Shown here: positions 43,177 to 54,916 of the stretch, piece by piece
How positions within the stretch are numbered: position 1 is the first letter of the stretch
How the letters are laid out: every line of letters starts with the position of its first letter
NCBI RefSeq assembly: GCF_905171775.1
Contig: NC_053492.1
Coordinates: forward strand, 63,263,355 to 63,327,354
Reading direction: 5' to 3'
DNA length: 64,000 nucleotides
Origin: Rana temporaria
Lineage: Eukaryota; Chordata; Amphibia; Anura; Ranidae
Position numbers and translations under genes: made by a program
Notes under the pieces: generated by a model
The model's database searches: none
The model's input: the letters and a program-made list of their open reading frames with translations, nothing else
Told to the model about the DNA's origin: nothing

Positions 43177-44775
43177 CAGTACTGTGCAAAAGTTTTAGTC
43201 AGGTGTGAAGAAATGCTGTAAAGTAAGAATGCTTTCGAAAATATATATTTAAATAGTTTATAAAAATGCTAAATGGGTGAACAGAATAAAAATCTAAATC
43301 AAATCAATATTTTGTGTGACCCTTTGGCTTCAAACCAGCATCAATTCTTATGCCGCGTACACACGATCATTTTTCGGCATGAAAGAAAACATTGTTTTTC
43401 AGCATGTCCAAAAAATGACGTTTTTCCAACTTCATCATTAAAAACGATGTTGCCCACACACCATAGTTTTTCAAAAATGATGAACAAAGCGCGGTGACGT
43501 ACAACACGTACAACGGCACTCTAAAGGGGAAGTTCTATTCGCCTTTGGGCTGCTTTAGCTGATTCCTTGTTAGTAAAAGACGATTCGCGCTTTTTTGTCT
43601 GTTACAGCGTGATGAATGTGCTTACATTATGAACGGTAGTTTTACCAGAACGAGCGCTCCTATTTTAGCCCACACACGATCATTTTTTACAACCCGAAAA
43701 ACTACATTTTTTAAAACGACTTTAAAAAATGCAGCATGTTCGAATTTTTTTTTGTCGTTTTTCAGAAACTGAAAAACTATGTGCAGCCCACACACGATCA
43801 TTTTAAATGACGTTTTTAAAAATGACGTTTTCTTTCATGCCGAAAAATGATCGCGTGTACGCGACATTACACTTGCACACTTTGTACACTTGCACAAAGT
43901 CTGAGATTTTTCAGGGTTTGGGTCAGGTGTATGATTAACCATTTATACCAAGCAGGTGCCAATGATCATCAATTTCATATGTAGGTCAAAACACGGTCAT
44001 TAACTGAAACAGAAACAGCTGTGTAGGAGGTTTAGAACTAGGTGAGAAACAGCTACGAAGGTGAAGTTGTGAAAGACAGTTTCATGTCACAGGTCATACA
44101 CCATAGCAAGACTGAACACAACAACAAGACACAAGGTACTGCATCAGTACTGCATCAGCAAGGTCTCCCCCAGGTAAAGATTTCAAAGCAGACTGGGATT
44201 TGAACTACTGTTCAAAGCACAAAGAAATAGGCGATGTTGAGCACTGGCCAAGGAAACCAAGCCTACTTTCCTTCGACATCGGAACAGAACTGGCGGAAAC
44301 CAGTGGGACCCAGGTACACCCATCTACTGCCGGAGAAGTCTGTCTGAAAATGGGCTTCATGAAAGCATTGTGGCCAAAAAGCCATATCTCTGATGTGAAA
44401 ACAAGACAATCGCTTTGATTTAGCTACACACAAAAACATCGCAACTGGGGTGCAGAAAAATGGCAGCAGGTGCTCTGGACTGATGAGTCAAAAATTTAAA
44501 TATTTGGCTGTAGCAGGAGGCAGTTTATTTGCCAAAGGGCCAGAGAGCGGTACATTAATGAGTGTCTGCGGGCAACAATGAGGCATGGTGGAGAATTCTT
44601 GCAAGTTTGGGGCTTCATTTCTGCAACTGGAGTTGGAGATTTGATCAGGATTGATGGTGTCCTCAATGCTGAGAACTACAGGCATATACTTATTCATCAT
44701 GCTATACCATCAAGAAGGTGTGAGATTGGCCTAAAATTTATTCTTCAGTAGGACAATGACCCCAAACTTTATTAC
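43177..44775 (+). pseudogene. Second Tc1 transposon remnant, 3'-truncated and MITE-split
   Basis: Starts at TA-CAGTACTGTGCAAAAGTTTTAG, a Tc1 terminal repeat. The degraded transposase reads VLWTDESKF (first catalytic Asp, near 44475), VWGFISATGVGDL and QDNDPK (second Asp, near 44750), with frameshifts and stops between. Sequence after the second Asp, including the third acid and the 3' terminal repeat, is gone. A foldback MITE (43348-43869) lies in the 5' untranslated part. Confidence 0.85.
43348..43869. mobile_element. Foldback MITE, TGCCGCGTACACACG family
   Basis: TTATGCCGCGTACACACGATC start, GATCGCGTGTACGCGACATTA end; TTA adjoins the TGCCG core on the left and follows it on the right, consistent with a 3-bp duplication. 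Internally close to the copy at 33298. Confidence 0.85.
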
Positions 44776-45098
44776 TCTATATAACAATTTATTCTGTAAT
44801 TAGTCTAATTTATAAAGTGATAAAAAAATTGCAATTTTGGTATAACACATGGCAAAGCTGTTAAACAAAAAAGCATAAAAACACAAAAGAGCAAACATTT
44901 AAAAAAAGGTAAATTAAATAAATAGATACATGCATACAAAAAAAAAAGAAAAATTAATAGCTAAATGGAGTTGCACCAAAAATGCAAGTGTTGTATTTTT
45001 GATGCATTTTTCCCCCTTTAAAAACAATGTATATAGCTGGTTACTAAGAAGCAGGCCGGGAAGCCAGCCGCCACTTCTCTAACAACTGATGAGTCATC
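44776..45098. other. Unassigned AT-rich interval
   Basis: No gene seen; ends at the target-site duplication of the following insertion. Confidence 0.4.
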
Positions 45099-45114
45099 AT
45101 GTGATGTCATGCAA
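45099..45114. repeat. Target-site duplication, left (PLE foldback 1)
   Basis: ATGTGATGTCATGCAA, identical to 46327-46342; the base before each copy (C) also matches, so 16-17 bp. Confidence 0.9.
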
Positions 45115-46326
45115 AAAAAGGTGATTATACTGCGCTGCTTAAAACACACTAATTAATAAGACCAGCTGCTCACACTGCTAACAAAGACACATTAGCTGGA
45201 ACAAACAGAAACAAAATTGTGTAGCGCTATGGCAAATTAATATCTATAATGGTAGTTCCTCATGGGAACAATGGGAACATAAATAAAGTAACAAATGCAA
45301 TAAAAAAGTTCTCGTGAAAGATAAAGTCCAATGGTTGTAAACACAAAGTCCATATATCTGTAGACACCACGTGCAAAATGAGGGAACTTGATTAGAATCC
45401 CATCAAGACAAATTGTGTAGTGAGTGATCACCGCCACCAGTGGTAGGCTTACCGAAGATGGTGGACCTGAAATGACGTACGTCAATCAAGTCATAACAAG
45501 CTTCAAGTACCAGACAGGGTACACAAAGTAGCAATCACCAAGAAACTTTCTAGAAGTAATCAATCAGTGTATGATCATAAATGGATAACCTTGGATCTTT
45601 GCAGCTCAGCAAGGGGTTAAATAGTTGAAAGAAAATGGAAAGAGAAGGGCCACATAGTGTAAACCGGTATAAAACTGGGTATTTATTGTAAAAAGATAGC
45701 AAGTGCACTCACATGTATCTGGATAAAACTCGCATATTCTATAGTATGAGGCGGCAGTGGAGGCGCCTCCACAGGGTACAGGCGCCTCCACTGCCGCCTC
45801 ATACTATAGAATATGCGAGTTTTATCCAGATACATGTGAGTGCACTTGCTATCTTTTTACAATAAATACCCAGTTTTATACCGGTTTACACTATGTGGCC
45901 CTTCTCTTTCCATTTTCTTTCAACTATTTAACCCCTTGCTGAGCTGCAAAGATCCAAGGTTATCCATTTATGATCATACACTGATTGATTACTTCTAGAA
46001 AGTTTCTTGGTGATTGCTACTTTGTGTACCCTGTCTGGTACTTGAAGCTTGTTATGACTTGATTGACGTACGTCATTTCAGGTCCACCATCTTCGGTAAG
46101 CCTCCATTTACTACCACTGGTGGCGGTGATCACTCACTACACAATTTGTCTCGATGGGATTCTAATCAAGTTCCCTCATTTTGCACGTGGTGTCTACAGA
46201 TATATGGACTTTGTGTTTACAACCATTGGACTTTATCTTTCACGAGAACTTTTTTATTGCATTTGTTACTTTATTTATGTTCCCATTGTTCCCATGAGGA
46301 ACTACCATTATAGATATTAATTTGCC
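45115..46326 (-). mobile_element. Penelope-like foldback insertion 1
   Basis: One insertion bounded by a 16-17 bp duplication. In minus orientation, 45768 down to 45115 is a PLE tail ending TAGCGCTACACAAT... and a T-rich terminus. The right half (45780-46326) is its inverted copy, lacking the last 116 bp of the tail. Arms are 538 and 547 bp; I saw one 9-bp indel (right-arm AGCCTCCATTTACTACC) and few substitutions. The loop is 11 bp (45769-45779). No protein is encoded; the matching 80-100-residue frames in the two arms are mirror images. Confidence 0.85.
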
Positions 46327-46342
46327 ATGTGATGTCATGCAA
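46327..46342. repeat. Target-site duplication, right (PLE foldback 1)
   Basis: Second copy of ATGTGATGTCATGCAA. Confidence 0.9.
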
Positions 46343-46491
46343 CTGGTGGTGATGTCACAAAGGGGCGGGGTCGCCAGGTGACGTCACCGGGTGGCCCTGC
46401 CCCTCACCTTTTTAAGAACTGTCAGACGGAGGAGCGGGCAGTCGACATTTAGCCTTCAACGAGTGCGGAACTGTTTTGGATATGGATTTAC

Positions 46492-46862
46492 AGCTACATA
46501 GTTAGTCAGGTTGAAAAATTACACAAGTCCACAAAGTTCAACCAATAAAAGAGAAAAATAATATCATACAATCCCATATACACAATCTTGTACACACAGT
46601 TGATCCAGAGGAAAGCGAAAAACCCCAGCAAAGCATGATTCAATTTGATCCAGCAGGAGAGAAATATTCCTTCCTGATCCCCTGAGATGCAATCGTATAT
46701 TCCCTTGAGAAACTTTACCTAAAAATGTTAGTATCCTGTTATATTTAGGAAATAATCCAGGCCTTTTTTAAAGCAATCTACTCTACTGAGCTGGCCAGAA
46801 CCACCTCTGGAGGGAGTCTATTCCACATTTTCACATCTCTTACTACGAAGAAACCCTTCTGA
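46492..46862 (-). mobile_element. CR1 LINE 3' fragment, reverse orientation
   Basis: Reverse complement of the end of the CR1 at 36700-37066: CATAGTTAGTCAGGTTGAAAAA, GATCCCCTGAGATGCAATC and CAGAACCACCTCTGGAGGGAG (the WNGLPAEVV-coding segment). Truncated at about 46862. Confidence 0.85.
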
Positions 46863-46983
46863 ATTTGAGGGGAACCCCACGTCTTTTTTTTCCTCACAAT
46901 TTTTTTTTTTAACCTGCAATTATTTTTACATTCAGCTGTCAGCTGGGAACCATGCTGACGGATGATGACTTATTGGTTCTTAA

Positions 46984-47336
46984 AGCTGAGTTCCACCCTT
47001 TTAAAAGTCAGCAGGTACAAAAAGTGTAGCTGCTGACTTTTAATAAACAGTCACTCACCTGTCCCACGGTCCAGCGATGCAGGTGCCACGAAGCCTCTTT
47101 CCTCTCCGCAAGCCACGCTGTGTATTGTGAATGGCCGGGCAATCTTTTGGGACCTGTGACGTGTCCTAGAAGATTGCAGGGAGGATGGGGGGAGAGGTGA
47201 ACTTCCTTCCAGAGCAGCGGTGCCAGGGGAGGAAGTGGAAGCTGGGTGCCTTTCAAAACTGGGTACCCGCCCCCCCATAAAAAAATGACATGTCAAATGT
47301 GGCCTGTCAAGGGGTCACCAGTACCTAAACTCCGCT
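46984..47336. mobile_element. TTAA-flanked MITE, GAGTTCCAC family, copy 3
   Basis: TTAA (46980-46983), AGCTGAGTTCCACC start, AAACTCCGCT end, TTAA (47337-47340). The GTCAGCAGGTAC...GTAGCTGCTGAC hairpin is present. Confidence 0.75.
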
Positions 47337-47340
47337 TTAA

Positions 47341-47701
47341 GGACGTGGCCGCCGGAACAAGCTATATACAGTGTTTTTAAAGGGAAAAACAAAAACACAA
47401 AACTGCATGCAAAAATGCAGCAAAGACGTGGGATTAAAAATGCGAAATGCACAAAACGTACCTGAAAAATGCATCATGATAGATGTGAACCTAGGCTTAA
47501 GGTGCAGATGAGACTGATGAAGCACCTATGTCTACCTCAGAGCTTGATTGGCTCAGAATACTGACCCTCTCCCAATATGGCCTGTACACTTCAGGGGATC
47601 CAAAAACAAAAAATAAAATCAGGAACTGATGAAATTGCATTTTAAAAAATATATATTTTTTTCAATTAATAGGGTGGCGATTTTATACTGGCAGAGTTTG
47701 G
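47341..47701. other. Unassigned non-coding interval
   Basis: No gene; GATGTGAACCTAGGCTTAA near 47482 also occurs in a similar form near 24940 and may be a shared repeat end. Confidence 0.4.
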
Positions 47702-47709
47702 CTTTAAGT

Positions 47710-48251
47710 TAAGGTGATCAGGTTTTTTAAGTGAAATCTGGGGACATATTTTTTCTTTACTAGTAATGGCAACAATCAGCGACTCTCTGCCCGTCGCCGC
47801 CCTCATCACAGCCTCTCAAGTCTTACTCTTCGGGCCCAGCTACTACTGGATGGGGAGCGGAGGAAGATCACTCTGCCAGGGAAGGCAAGGAGAAAGGCAG
47901 GTGGCTGGCCAGGATTTGAGCCAAGGCAGAAGAACATGCGAGCGAAGCTGAATGGGCATGCGCCCGAAACTGAAGAAATATTCCCTCCGGTCCGACCAGC
48001 ACATCATCATCAGAAAGGGGCACAGATAATGGGAAAAATACAACCCCCCTAAGCTTGTAGGAACGGCGGAGCGGGGGGGGGGGGGTGTAATTCTATTTTT
48101 TTTATTTTAATTCTGCACTGACTGTCTTTGAAATTGCCCTTGCCCCTTATTAAATCCAATCTGGGGACAAAACCAGGGACAGACTTGGTCCGGGAACAGT
48201 GTCCTCAATCAGGGGACTGTCCATTGAAACTGGGGATGTCTGGTCACCTTA
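47710..48251. mobile_element. hAT-like MITE, TAAGGTGAYCAG ends
   Basis: TAAGGTGATCAGG and CTGGTCACCTTA form the ends. Flanking 8-mers CTTTAAGT (47702-47709) and CTTTGAGT (48252-48259) differ by one base. GGGGACA/TGTCCC-type words adjoin both ends. No coding region is supported. Confidence 0.75.
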
Positions 48252-48259
48252 CTTTGAGT

Positions 48260-49136
48260 GAGTCCAAAAATACACAATAAAACTGTGAGCAATTACAAAT
48301 AATTGCAAGTGAGAAAAAAGTGAGAAAAAAACAAGCACACAGCAATAAGATATATTGTTCACTATGCCCTTCCAATATTATTGAACATGCTGCAGAATTC
48401 TGAGGCTGCAGGTTGGTTTCACTCTACAAATTACCCAGGAAACATTTTTCAAGGTCATTGGAAAGTCAAACGATGTTCGCTCCCCATCACTGCTTTGATC
48501 TAGTTTTTCATCCTTCAGGAGTTTGAGGACAGAATACAGTAAAAATAAACTGCTTCCAAGTCACAGAGCTGAGAGCAAATTAGCCAAAATAAAATGTAGG
48601 ACAGCTACGACCTGAACGCAGGAAGAACTGACTCAGGAGCTTTCCATTTAACTTTATTACTAGAGGGTCAATAAAGTCTTGACTTTACATAAGGCTAAAT
48701 CCATGCAGCTATTAAAGAAAACAAAACACCAAATAATTCTGTAATGTCATCAATAAAAATTCTTAAATGTATTTTTTAAAACCAATTAGTAAAATTAATA
48801 AATAAGTAAAATCATATATGCTGTTATTAATCTTTTTTAACTGCCTGTACAGAGAAAAGAAGGAGCAGGTACACCTGCAGCACTTACTCCCGCAGGAGCC
48901 GCTGGTGATGATGGGGCTTCTGTCCTGCCATGACTCTTAAAGCTACTTGGTCCCCACTGACACCTATATATAGGCAGAAGGCCACTTACACCTGTGTAAC
49001 TTAAGCGTTGGTATTCTGGCAATCTATAACAGTACACAGGAAATAGACCACACAGCTGTTGGTGGATTAAATGGATGTATTAAAGTAATGCAGTTAAACA
49101 ATGCATAAATCAATGAACAGGAAACCAAACAGGTTT
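48260..49136. other. Unassigned non-coding interval
   Basis: No gene or named repeat. It and 55454-55757 are the genomic flanks of the LINE that follows. Confidence 0.4.
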
Positions 49137-49151
49137 AAATATGCATTACTA
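49137..49151. repeat. Target-site duplication, left (L1/Tx1-type LINE)
   Basis: AAATATGCATTACTA, identical to 55439-55453. Confidence 0.9.
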
Positions 49152-49264
49152 GGGGCGTGGCCGCGGCATGAGAGAGTGAGGACGCGCTCTCTGTGAGCTC
49201 CGTGCGACCCGCGCTGATACAGGCACCTACGGCAGCTTCCCGGGGGGGATTCTCACACCGAACG

Positions 49265-50422
49265 ATGCCCGCGAAGCGCAAGCCCTCCCCGCAACCTCAG
49301 CGGACACCTCGGGGGAGCTCCGGTCTGCTGGATACCTACTTTGGAGCCGGCGGCGAAACGGCAAGTACCGCCAAGATGGCGCCCGGGTCCCACGCTGCTA
49401 GGCCTGAGGCCAGGCAGACCTCGCCTATAGCTTCCCCACACGTGCAGGCTCCTACCCAGCCTCGCTCCCCATCCACCTCCGGCTCAGAAAGCATTGATGA
49501 GCAGGGGAGCGGAGCGGATCCCTGGGGAGATAAAGACATCCGTTCTCACATACTCTCCCTCCCCACTAAGGCTGACCTGGAGCGTTTTGTTCACAAGGTG
49601 GAGAAGGCCCTAAGGCAGGACATTGCAGATCTGCAGGTAGACACTGCTCATTTAGGGGGCAGAGTGGAAACTCTGGAAACACAGTGGGAAGAAACAACCC
49701 CAGCCCTGCAAGCACTCACTGAACACTGTAAAATGCAGGATCGCAGGCTTGAGGCCCTGCTGGATCAAATGGACGATTTTGAAAATAGAAGCCGCAGGGT
49801 GAATATTCGCATCAGAGGCCTGCCTGAAGCGACAGGCCCGAGGGAGATTGTCCCCACCTTACAGGGGGTATTTAAACAAATCCTAGGCCGCCAAGCCCCT
49901 GACTTCATTGAAATAGATCGAGCACACCGTGCCCTGCGCCCTCCCTCGGACGACCCAGACAAACCCCGGGACATTATTTGTAAGCTGCACAAATACTCCC
50001 TCAAGGAGCGCATTATGACCCAGGTCAGAGGTGTCCGGCATGTGGACTTCGATGGCGCACGACTAACCTTCTTCCCAGACCTTTCCAGGCGCACGCTGAT
50101 GCAACGCCGGGCCCTCAAACCCCTTCTAGGGGCTCTCCAGGATGCCCAGCTGACCTACCGTTGGGGCTTTCCATTTAGCCTGTCAGCTACTAAGGACGGT
50201 CAGTCACATACGCTTCGTACCAAAGAGGACCTACCCCGATTCCTGGAATCCCTGGGGCTCCCTCGTGTAGATGTCCCGGACTGGAGGGCCTCGCCGGACA
50301 TACCTTTGCCTAGCCGCCCTGGGCAGTGGCAACCGGTTCGCCGCCGCAACCGCCGTCGTGGCCCCAGGAGGGGCCCACCGGGCCATACTCCGCTCCCTCA
50401 TTCCCCGCAAGGAGAGGCATGA
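49265..50422 (+). CDS. L1-type ORF1 protein (RNA-binding chaperone), intact
   Basis: 385 residues starting at the first ATG (MPAKRKPSPQ); upstream codons in frame lack an ATG. Order of parts: a basic, Ser/Pro-rich start to about residue 100; a heptad-like helical stretch (about 115-185, LERFVHKVEKALRQDIADLQ onward), expected to form the trimeric coiled coil; then RRVNIRIRGLPEATGPREIV, the start of the RRM-like domain of L1 ORF1p; and a basic C-terminus rich in Arg (RRRNRRRGPRRGP). L1-type ORF1 proteins bind LINE RNA to form the retrotransposition particle. There is no CCHC knuckle. The frame is open throughout, so this is the only undamaged protein frame I support in the window. Confidence 0.88.
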   Translation: MPAKRKPSPQPQRTPRGSSGLLDTYFGAGGETASTAKMAPGSHAARPEARQTSPIASPHVQAPTQPRSPSTSGSESIDEQGSGADPWGDKDIRSHILSLPTKADLERFVHKVEKALRQDIADLQVDTAHLGGRVETLETQWEETTPALQALTEHCKMQDRRLEALLDQMDDFENRSRRVNIRIRGLPEATGPREIVPTLQGVFKQILGRQAPDFIEIDRAHRALRPPSDDPDKPRDIICKLHKYSLKERIMTQVRGVRHVDFDGARLTFFPDLSRRTLMQRRALKPLLGALQDAQLTYRWGFPFSLSATKDGQSHTLRTKEDLPRFLESLGLPRVDVPDWRASPDIPLPSRPGQWQPVRRRNRRRGPRRGPPGHTPLPHSPQGEA

Positions 50423-51080
50423 ATTGTGAATTGTGACCTTTGAAGTTCCTGGCTCCTGTAATGCCTCCTTCTGTTCTCCTTGACGTTTTGGTTTTGGTTA
50501 TATGTTGGCATTGCCGGATGAACTATGGCTTCTATAATTTCTTTTTTTTTTCTATAGGTTCCTGAACTGCCAGGTTCTCCTTTTTCTTGAAGCTGACAAT
50601 ACTGAATGGTATCCCCCCCGGATTGCCGTTATACTAGTCTCCCCTGGGCTCAGGGGTAGACGATGCTTTCAATGATGCCAGCGGGTCGCTGGACGGACTT
50701 GCACTCTGTGCCTCGTCACTAACCCCCCATTAGGCCGACTCCTTTGGAGTTATGCTCCCTTTGTGGGGACAACCTCTGCTCGCTGATCCCCGCCGCTGTT
50801 CCCTTTCTGGGGAGCGGAGGGGATCCCCGACCAGCGGTGTAATTGCACTAAGTTGTGCCCGTTGGGCACTGTGTTATTTTTGGATGTTTTCTTTTTTGCT
50901 CTTTAATGATTGTTTTTCCTTTATCCCTCACCCACCCCATGTGTTTTTGGTACTAAGCATCTGTTCTAACCGTGCTCTATCTCCTAGGCTCCATCGAAGT
51001 TCGGTGAGTTCTATGTGCTCCTGTTGGCTGATGGGGTTGTGTGAGCGGTCCCTCCCGTGTCCAGTCCTAGATCATCTGCG
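50423..51080 (+). other. LINE inter-ORF spacer
   Basis: 658 nt, T-rich near 50536-50560 and 50876-50940. Frames here are short. How ORF2 would be translated across such a long gap is not evident from the sequence. Confidence 0.6.
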
Positions 51081-52193
51081 ATGGCTGATATGAAAGTCGT
51101 ATCATACAACGTTCGTGGCCTGGGCTCTCTTTTTCTACAGGAGACACATTTCCGCACTGACTCGGTCCCCCGCCTTCCCACTCACCTTTACCCTCAGTGG
51201 TTCCTTGGCAATTCCCCCCGAGCTAAATCGGGGGGGGTGGCTATTGCGATCCACAAAAATTGCCCATTCATCATTGAGGATCAAAAACTAGACCCTGGTG
51301 GTCGCTTTGCCTTTGTCAAAGGTACCATCTCTGGCCGTAAATATACACTCGCTACGCTCTATGCTCCGAACAGCGGACAGATTTCCTTTCTAGACTCTGT
51401 ACTGGAGACATTGTCCACCTTCCGGGATGGACACCTCATCCTGGGGGGAGACTTTAACGTATGCCCGAACCCCCAGGTAGACACATCCTCAGGCCGCTCG
51501 GGGCATTCGTTTGCCTTTTTAAAGCGCTTCCGGAAGGCTCTTCAGGCCCACCATTTGGTGGACTGTTGGAGACTGCTCCGCCCGAATGACAGGGACTACA
51601 GCTACTTTTCAGCTACGCACGACGTGTATACCCGCATAGATCTTCTATTGATGGATCAGTTCTCCCTTGACTCATTGGCCGGGGCCTCCATTGGCTCCAT
51701 TACTATTTCCGACCACGCGCCGGTGTCCGTCTCCCTGCGTCCCCTTTCGGTGGAGGCACGGACTTGGTCATGGCGCTTGAACGATGGCATCCTTGATGAT
51801 GCTGTTGCTCAGAAGCGAGTCTCAGATACTATCTCCATGTACTTCACAGAGAATACGGTTGGCGAGGTGGGCATGGGATCTGTCTGGGAGGGCCACAAGG
51901 CGGTGGTGCGGGGAGAGCTGATCTCACAAGGGGCTAGGCTTAAGAAGGCTAGGGAGGGTGAACTACAGACTCTGCTGGCTAAGCTTCACACGGCGGAACT
52001 TACCCATAAAAAAAAGGCCACCCCAGAGCTGGCGGTGGAGCTGGCCTCTCTCCGCCGGGATCTGGCAGATATACTGGACTCTAAGATCAGGGCACGGCTC
52101 CGATACCTGACCCATAAATTTTATGAGTTCGGCAACAAATGCTGGCTAGGGCCCTCAGGGGTCAACGGGACGCGGGCCACGTACACAAATTGA
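51081..52193 (+). pseudogene. LINE ORF2, endonuclease part (deleted near N-terminus)
   Basis: Begins MADMKVVSYNVRGL and carries APE-type endonuclease motifs: FLQETHF (Glu), LATLYAPNSG, LILGGDFNVCPN (Asp and Asn), YSYFS...RIDLLLM and ISDHAPVSV (the SDH triad). Between NVRGL and FLQETH only about three residues remain, where L1-family enzymes have about 25-30, so a helix and strand of the fold are missing and the enzyme is unlikely to cut DNA. The frame runs into the RT linker and reaches a frameshift near 52140 (after YEFGNKC). Confidence 0.88.
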
Positions 52194-54916
52194 AGTCTGC
52201 GACGGGTACGCCTGTTGTCCATTCATCCAAGATAGCGGCGGCGTTTCGGGACTTCTATGCTCAGCTTTACAACCTCCCGGACACGCTGCCGGGAGTTTCT
52301 GATACACAGCGGGCTGCTAGAATACACCAATACCTGGCAGAGGCGCAATTCCCACAGTTAGAAGCGTCGGTGGGTAAGCAACTTGATGCCCCTATCACGG
52401 TCGCTGAGATTCGGGCGGTGGTAAAGGATCTCCCTAATGGGAAAAGCCCTGGCCCCGACGGTTACACCAATACTTACTATAAAAAATATGGGGAGGAACT
52501 GTCGAGGCCTATGTGCGCGTATTTTACGGCGTTGGCGTCAGGCACAGCTATGCCTCCGGAGGCACTGCTGGCCCATATCTCGGTCTTACCAAAGGAGGGG
52601 AAGGACCACGCCCTGCCGGGTAGCTATAGGCCTATATCGCTCCTGAACACCGACATTAAGATTCTGGCCAAAATATTGGCCAATAGGCTTAAGCCGGTAC
52701 TCCCGTCTGTGGTACACCCGGACCAAACGGGCTTTATCATGGGCAGGGAGGCGAGGGACAATGCGAATAGGGCACTCCAGCTGATCCACTGGGTAGAATC
52801 GCAAACAGCCCCACAACCATGTCTTTTGCTTTCGACTGATGCCGAGAAGGCATTTGACCGGGTGGATTGGACATATATGACTATAGTTTTGACCAAGCTT
52901 GGTCTGGGTCCCAATATGCTGGCATGGATATCCTCCCTGTATAGCTCTCCGTCCGCCAGAGTCAAGGTTAACGGCCTGCTATCAGACCCTTTTCCGATTA
53001 ACAATGGGACGCGGCAGGGTTGCCCGCTGTCACCCCTTGTGTTTGCTTTGACGCTTGAACCGCTGCTCAGCCGGATTCGCCTCAATAGCAACATCAGGGG
53101 GTTAAAGGTCGGCCCCAGGGAACACAAGTTGTCCGCCTATGCGGACGACGTATTGTTTTATGTGTCTGAACCTCTGGTGTCATTGCCCAACATTATGGCA
53201 GAACTGGCGGAATTTAACCTTCTATCTAATTTCAAGATAAACTACGCCAAATCGGAGATCCTATCACTGACCATTCCCCCGGGACTGCGTGCGCAGCTGC
53301 AAGCTGCGTTCTCATTCACATGGTGTCAATCGTCACTGAAGTATCTAGGAGTTCATCTACCAGCGAGCTGCGCTCGGTTGTATGAATATAACTACGCCCC
53401 ACTGCTCTCGACCATCAGGGTGGACTTGGGAAGGTGGGATAAGGCGGCCTTCTCGTGGATGGGCCGGGTCAGTGTGTTGAAAATGAATGTGCTCCCCAGA
53501 ATTTTGTTTTTCCTACAGATGGTTCCGATTGCTCTGCCCAGGGCCTTCTTCTCAAGCCTCAATAGCCTATTCATCCAATATATCTGGAGTGGGAAATGTC
53601 CTCGGCTGGCTCTCCGCATTCTGCAACGCCCTAAGTCGGCGGGTGGGCTGGGAGTCCCAGTGGTGAGGAGATATTATGAAGCAATAGCCCTTCAGCGCAT
53701 TCTGGACTGGAACCATAGTGTCCAGCACAAGATGTGGGTGCCTCTAGATAAGTACCTGGCAGGGCGTAACCTGTCCCACGCTCCGTGGGTGCCCGGGGAG
53801 CATAGGGGGTTGTCTGGACTGGTTTCCCCTTTTGCTGTCCATGCCCTGGCGATCTGGGATGCCCTAAACAAGTCGGGGGAGTTGGCTTTGCCTACCTCTC
53901 CGCTGGCGCCCCTGGGGGGCTTCCCCTGGTTTACTCCGGGGGAACACCCATCCTTTTTCCGGACGTGGACGGCGGATGGGGAGTCCAGGTGTGGGAGGTT
54001 TGTCCAGGATGGGGGTCTGTTGCCTCTGGCCACGCTGAGGGAACAATATGGCCCCTTCCTAATGGATGAGTGGCGCTATCGGCAACTTAGTCATTTTCTC
54101 GCCTCTCTGCCCCAGGTAGTCAGGTCACCCACACAAGCGTCCCCTTTTGAACGCCTCTGCATGTCCCCGGCGGCTGTCCCTCACGCCATCTCTGAGTTAT
54201 ATGCCTTGATCTATTCCCTGCGGGAGGACGGGAAGCCAAGGTTCATACGGGAATGGGAGAGAGACCTGCAACACAACTTTACTCAGCCTCAGCTGGACCA
54301 CATGTACCAGCTCACACATTCGAGCACGGTTGACACAAAGATGCAAGAAAATAGCTATAAGGTGCTCACCAGATGGTACAGGGTCCCAACCAGGCTCACT
54401 CAGATATACCCTTCCCTATCAGATGCATGCTGGCGGGAGTGTGGCCAACGGGGCACTTTCCTGCATATTTGGTGGGAGTGTCCCAAGCTGCGCCCCTTTT
54501 GGCAAGATGTCCATGCCCAGATTAAACTCATTCTGGACGTGGTACTTCCGGACTCCCCATTGGAGTCCCTGCTCCACTTCCCCACCATCCCAGTCAGCCT
54601 TTATCGCAAGTCTGCACTGCCCCATCTGCTCAATGCGGCCAGGCGGCTGATTCCAATACATTGGAAGACACCTCAGGTACCGTCCCGCTCCGAGTGGGTG
54701 GATATGGTAAACAAAATTATGGAAGCAGAGAAGTGGATGGCGCAGTGCAAAGATAAATATGACAAATTCTACTTGATATGGGCGACCTGGATACACTATA
54801 CGGGCCCTGAGGAGCTGCCTGGGCTTGGGCCCCCCCAGGGGGTGAACCCCTCTGGTAGGGGGCCCTACGCTGTTGGAGGAGGTGCCGCTGATGACCCTAA
54901 TGAAACAGTGGACTGA
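52139..54916 (+). pseudogene. LINE ORF2, reverse transcriptase and C-terminal part
   Basis: Continues ORF2 in a different frame after a small indel near 52140; about 925 codons are open. RT motifs in order: NGKSPGPDGYTNTYYKKYG, GSYRPISLLNTDIKILAKIL, HPDQTGFIMGREARDNANR, STDAEKAFDRVDW (motif A), GTRQGCPLSPLVFAL (motif B) and SAYADDVLFYV (motif C, YADD at about 53139). Near the C-terminus, CGQRGTFLHIWWECPKLRPF is the Cys/His knuckle of L1-type ORF2 proteins. DQTGF and RQGCPLSP place it in the L1/Tx1 group. Residues needed for RT catalysis are present; the block is the frameshift and the damaged endonuclease upstream. Confidence 0.92.

Noticed and set aside
45237..46320. Mirror-image 82-99 residue frames
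   Set aside because: They lie in PLE tail palindromes with no domain; both strands are equally open.
47480..47545. Fifth hammerhead (CTGATGAAGC near 47514)
   Set aside because: No GAAA box or closing stems nearby.
49193..49264. Upstream extension of LINE ORF1
   Set aside because: The in-frame codons upstream begin at GTG, not ATG; the first ATG is at 49265.
52624..53127. 167-codon minus-strand frame
   Set aside because: Antisense shadow of the LINE RT.
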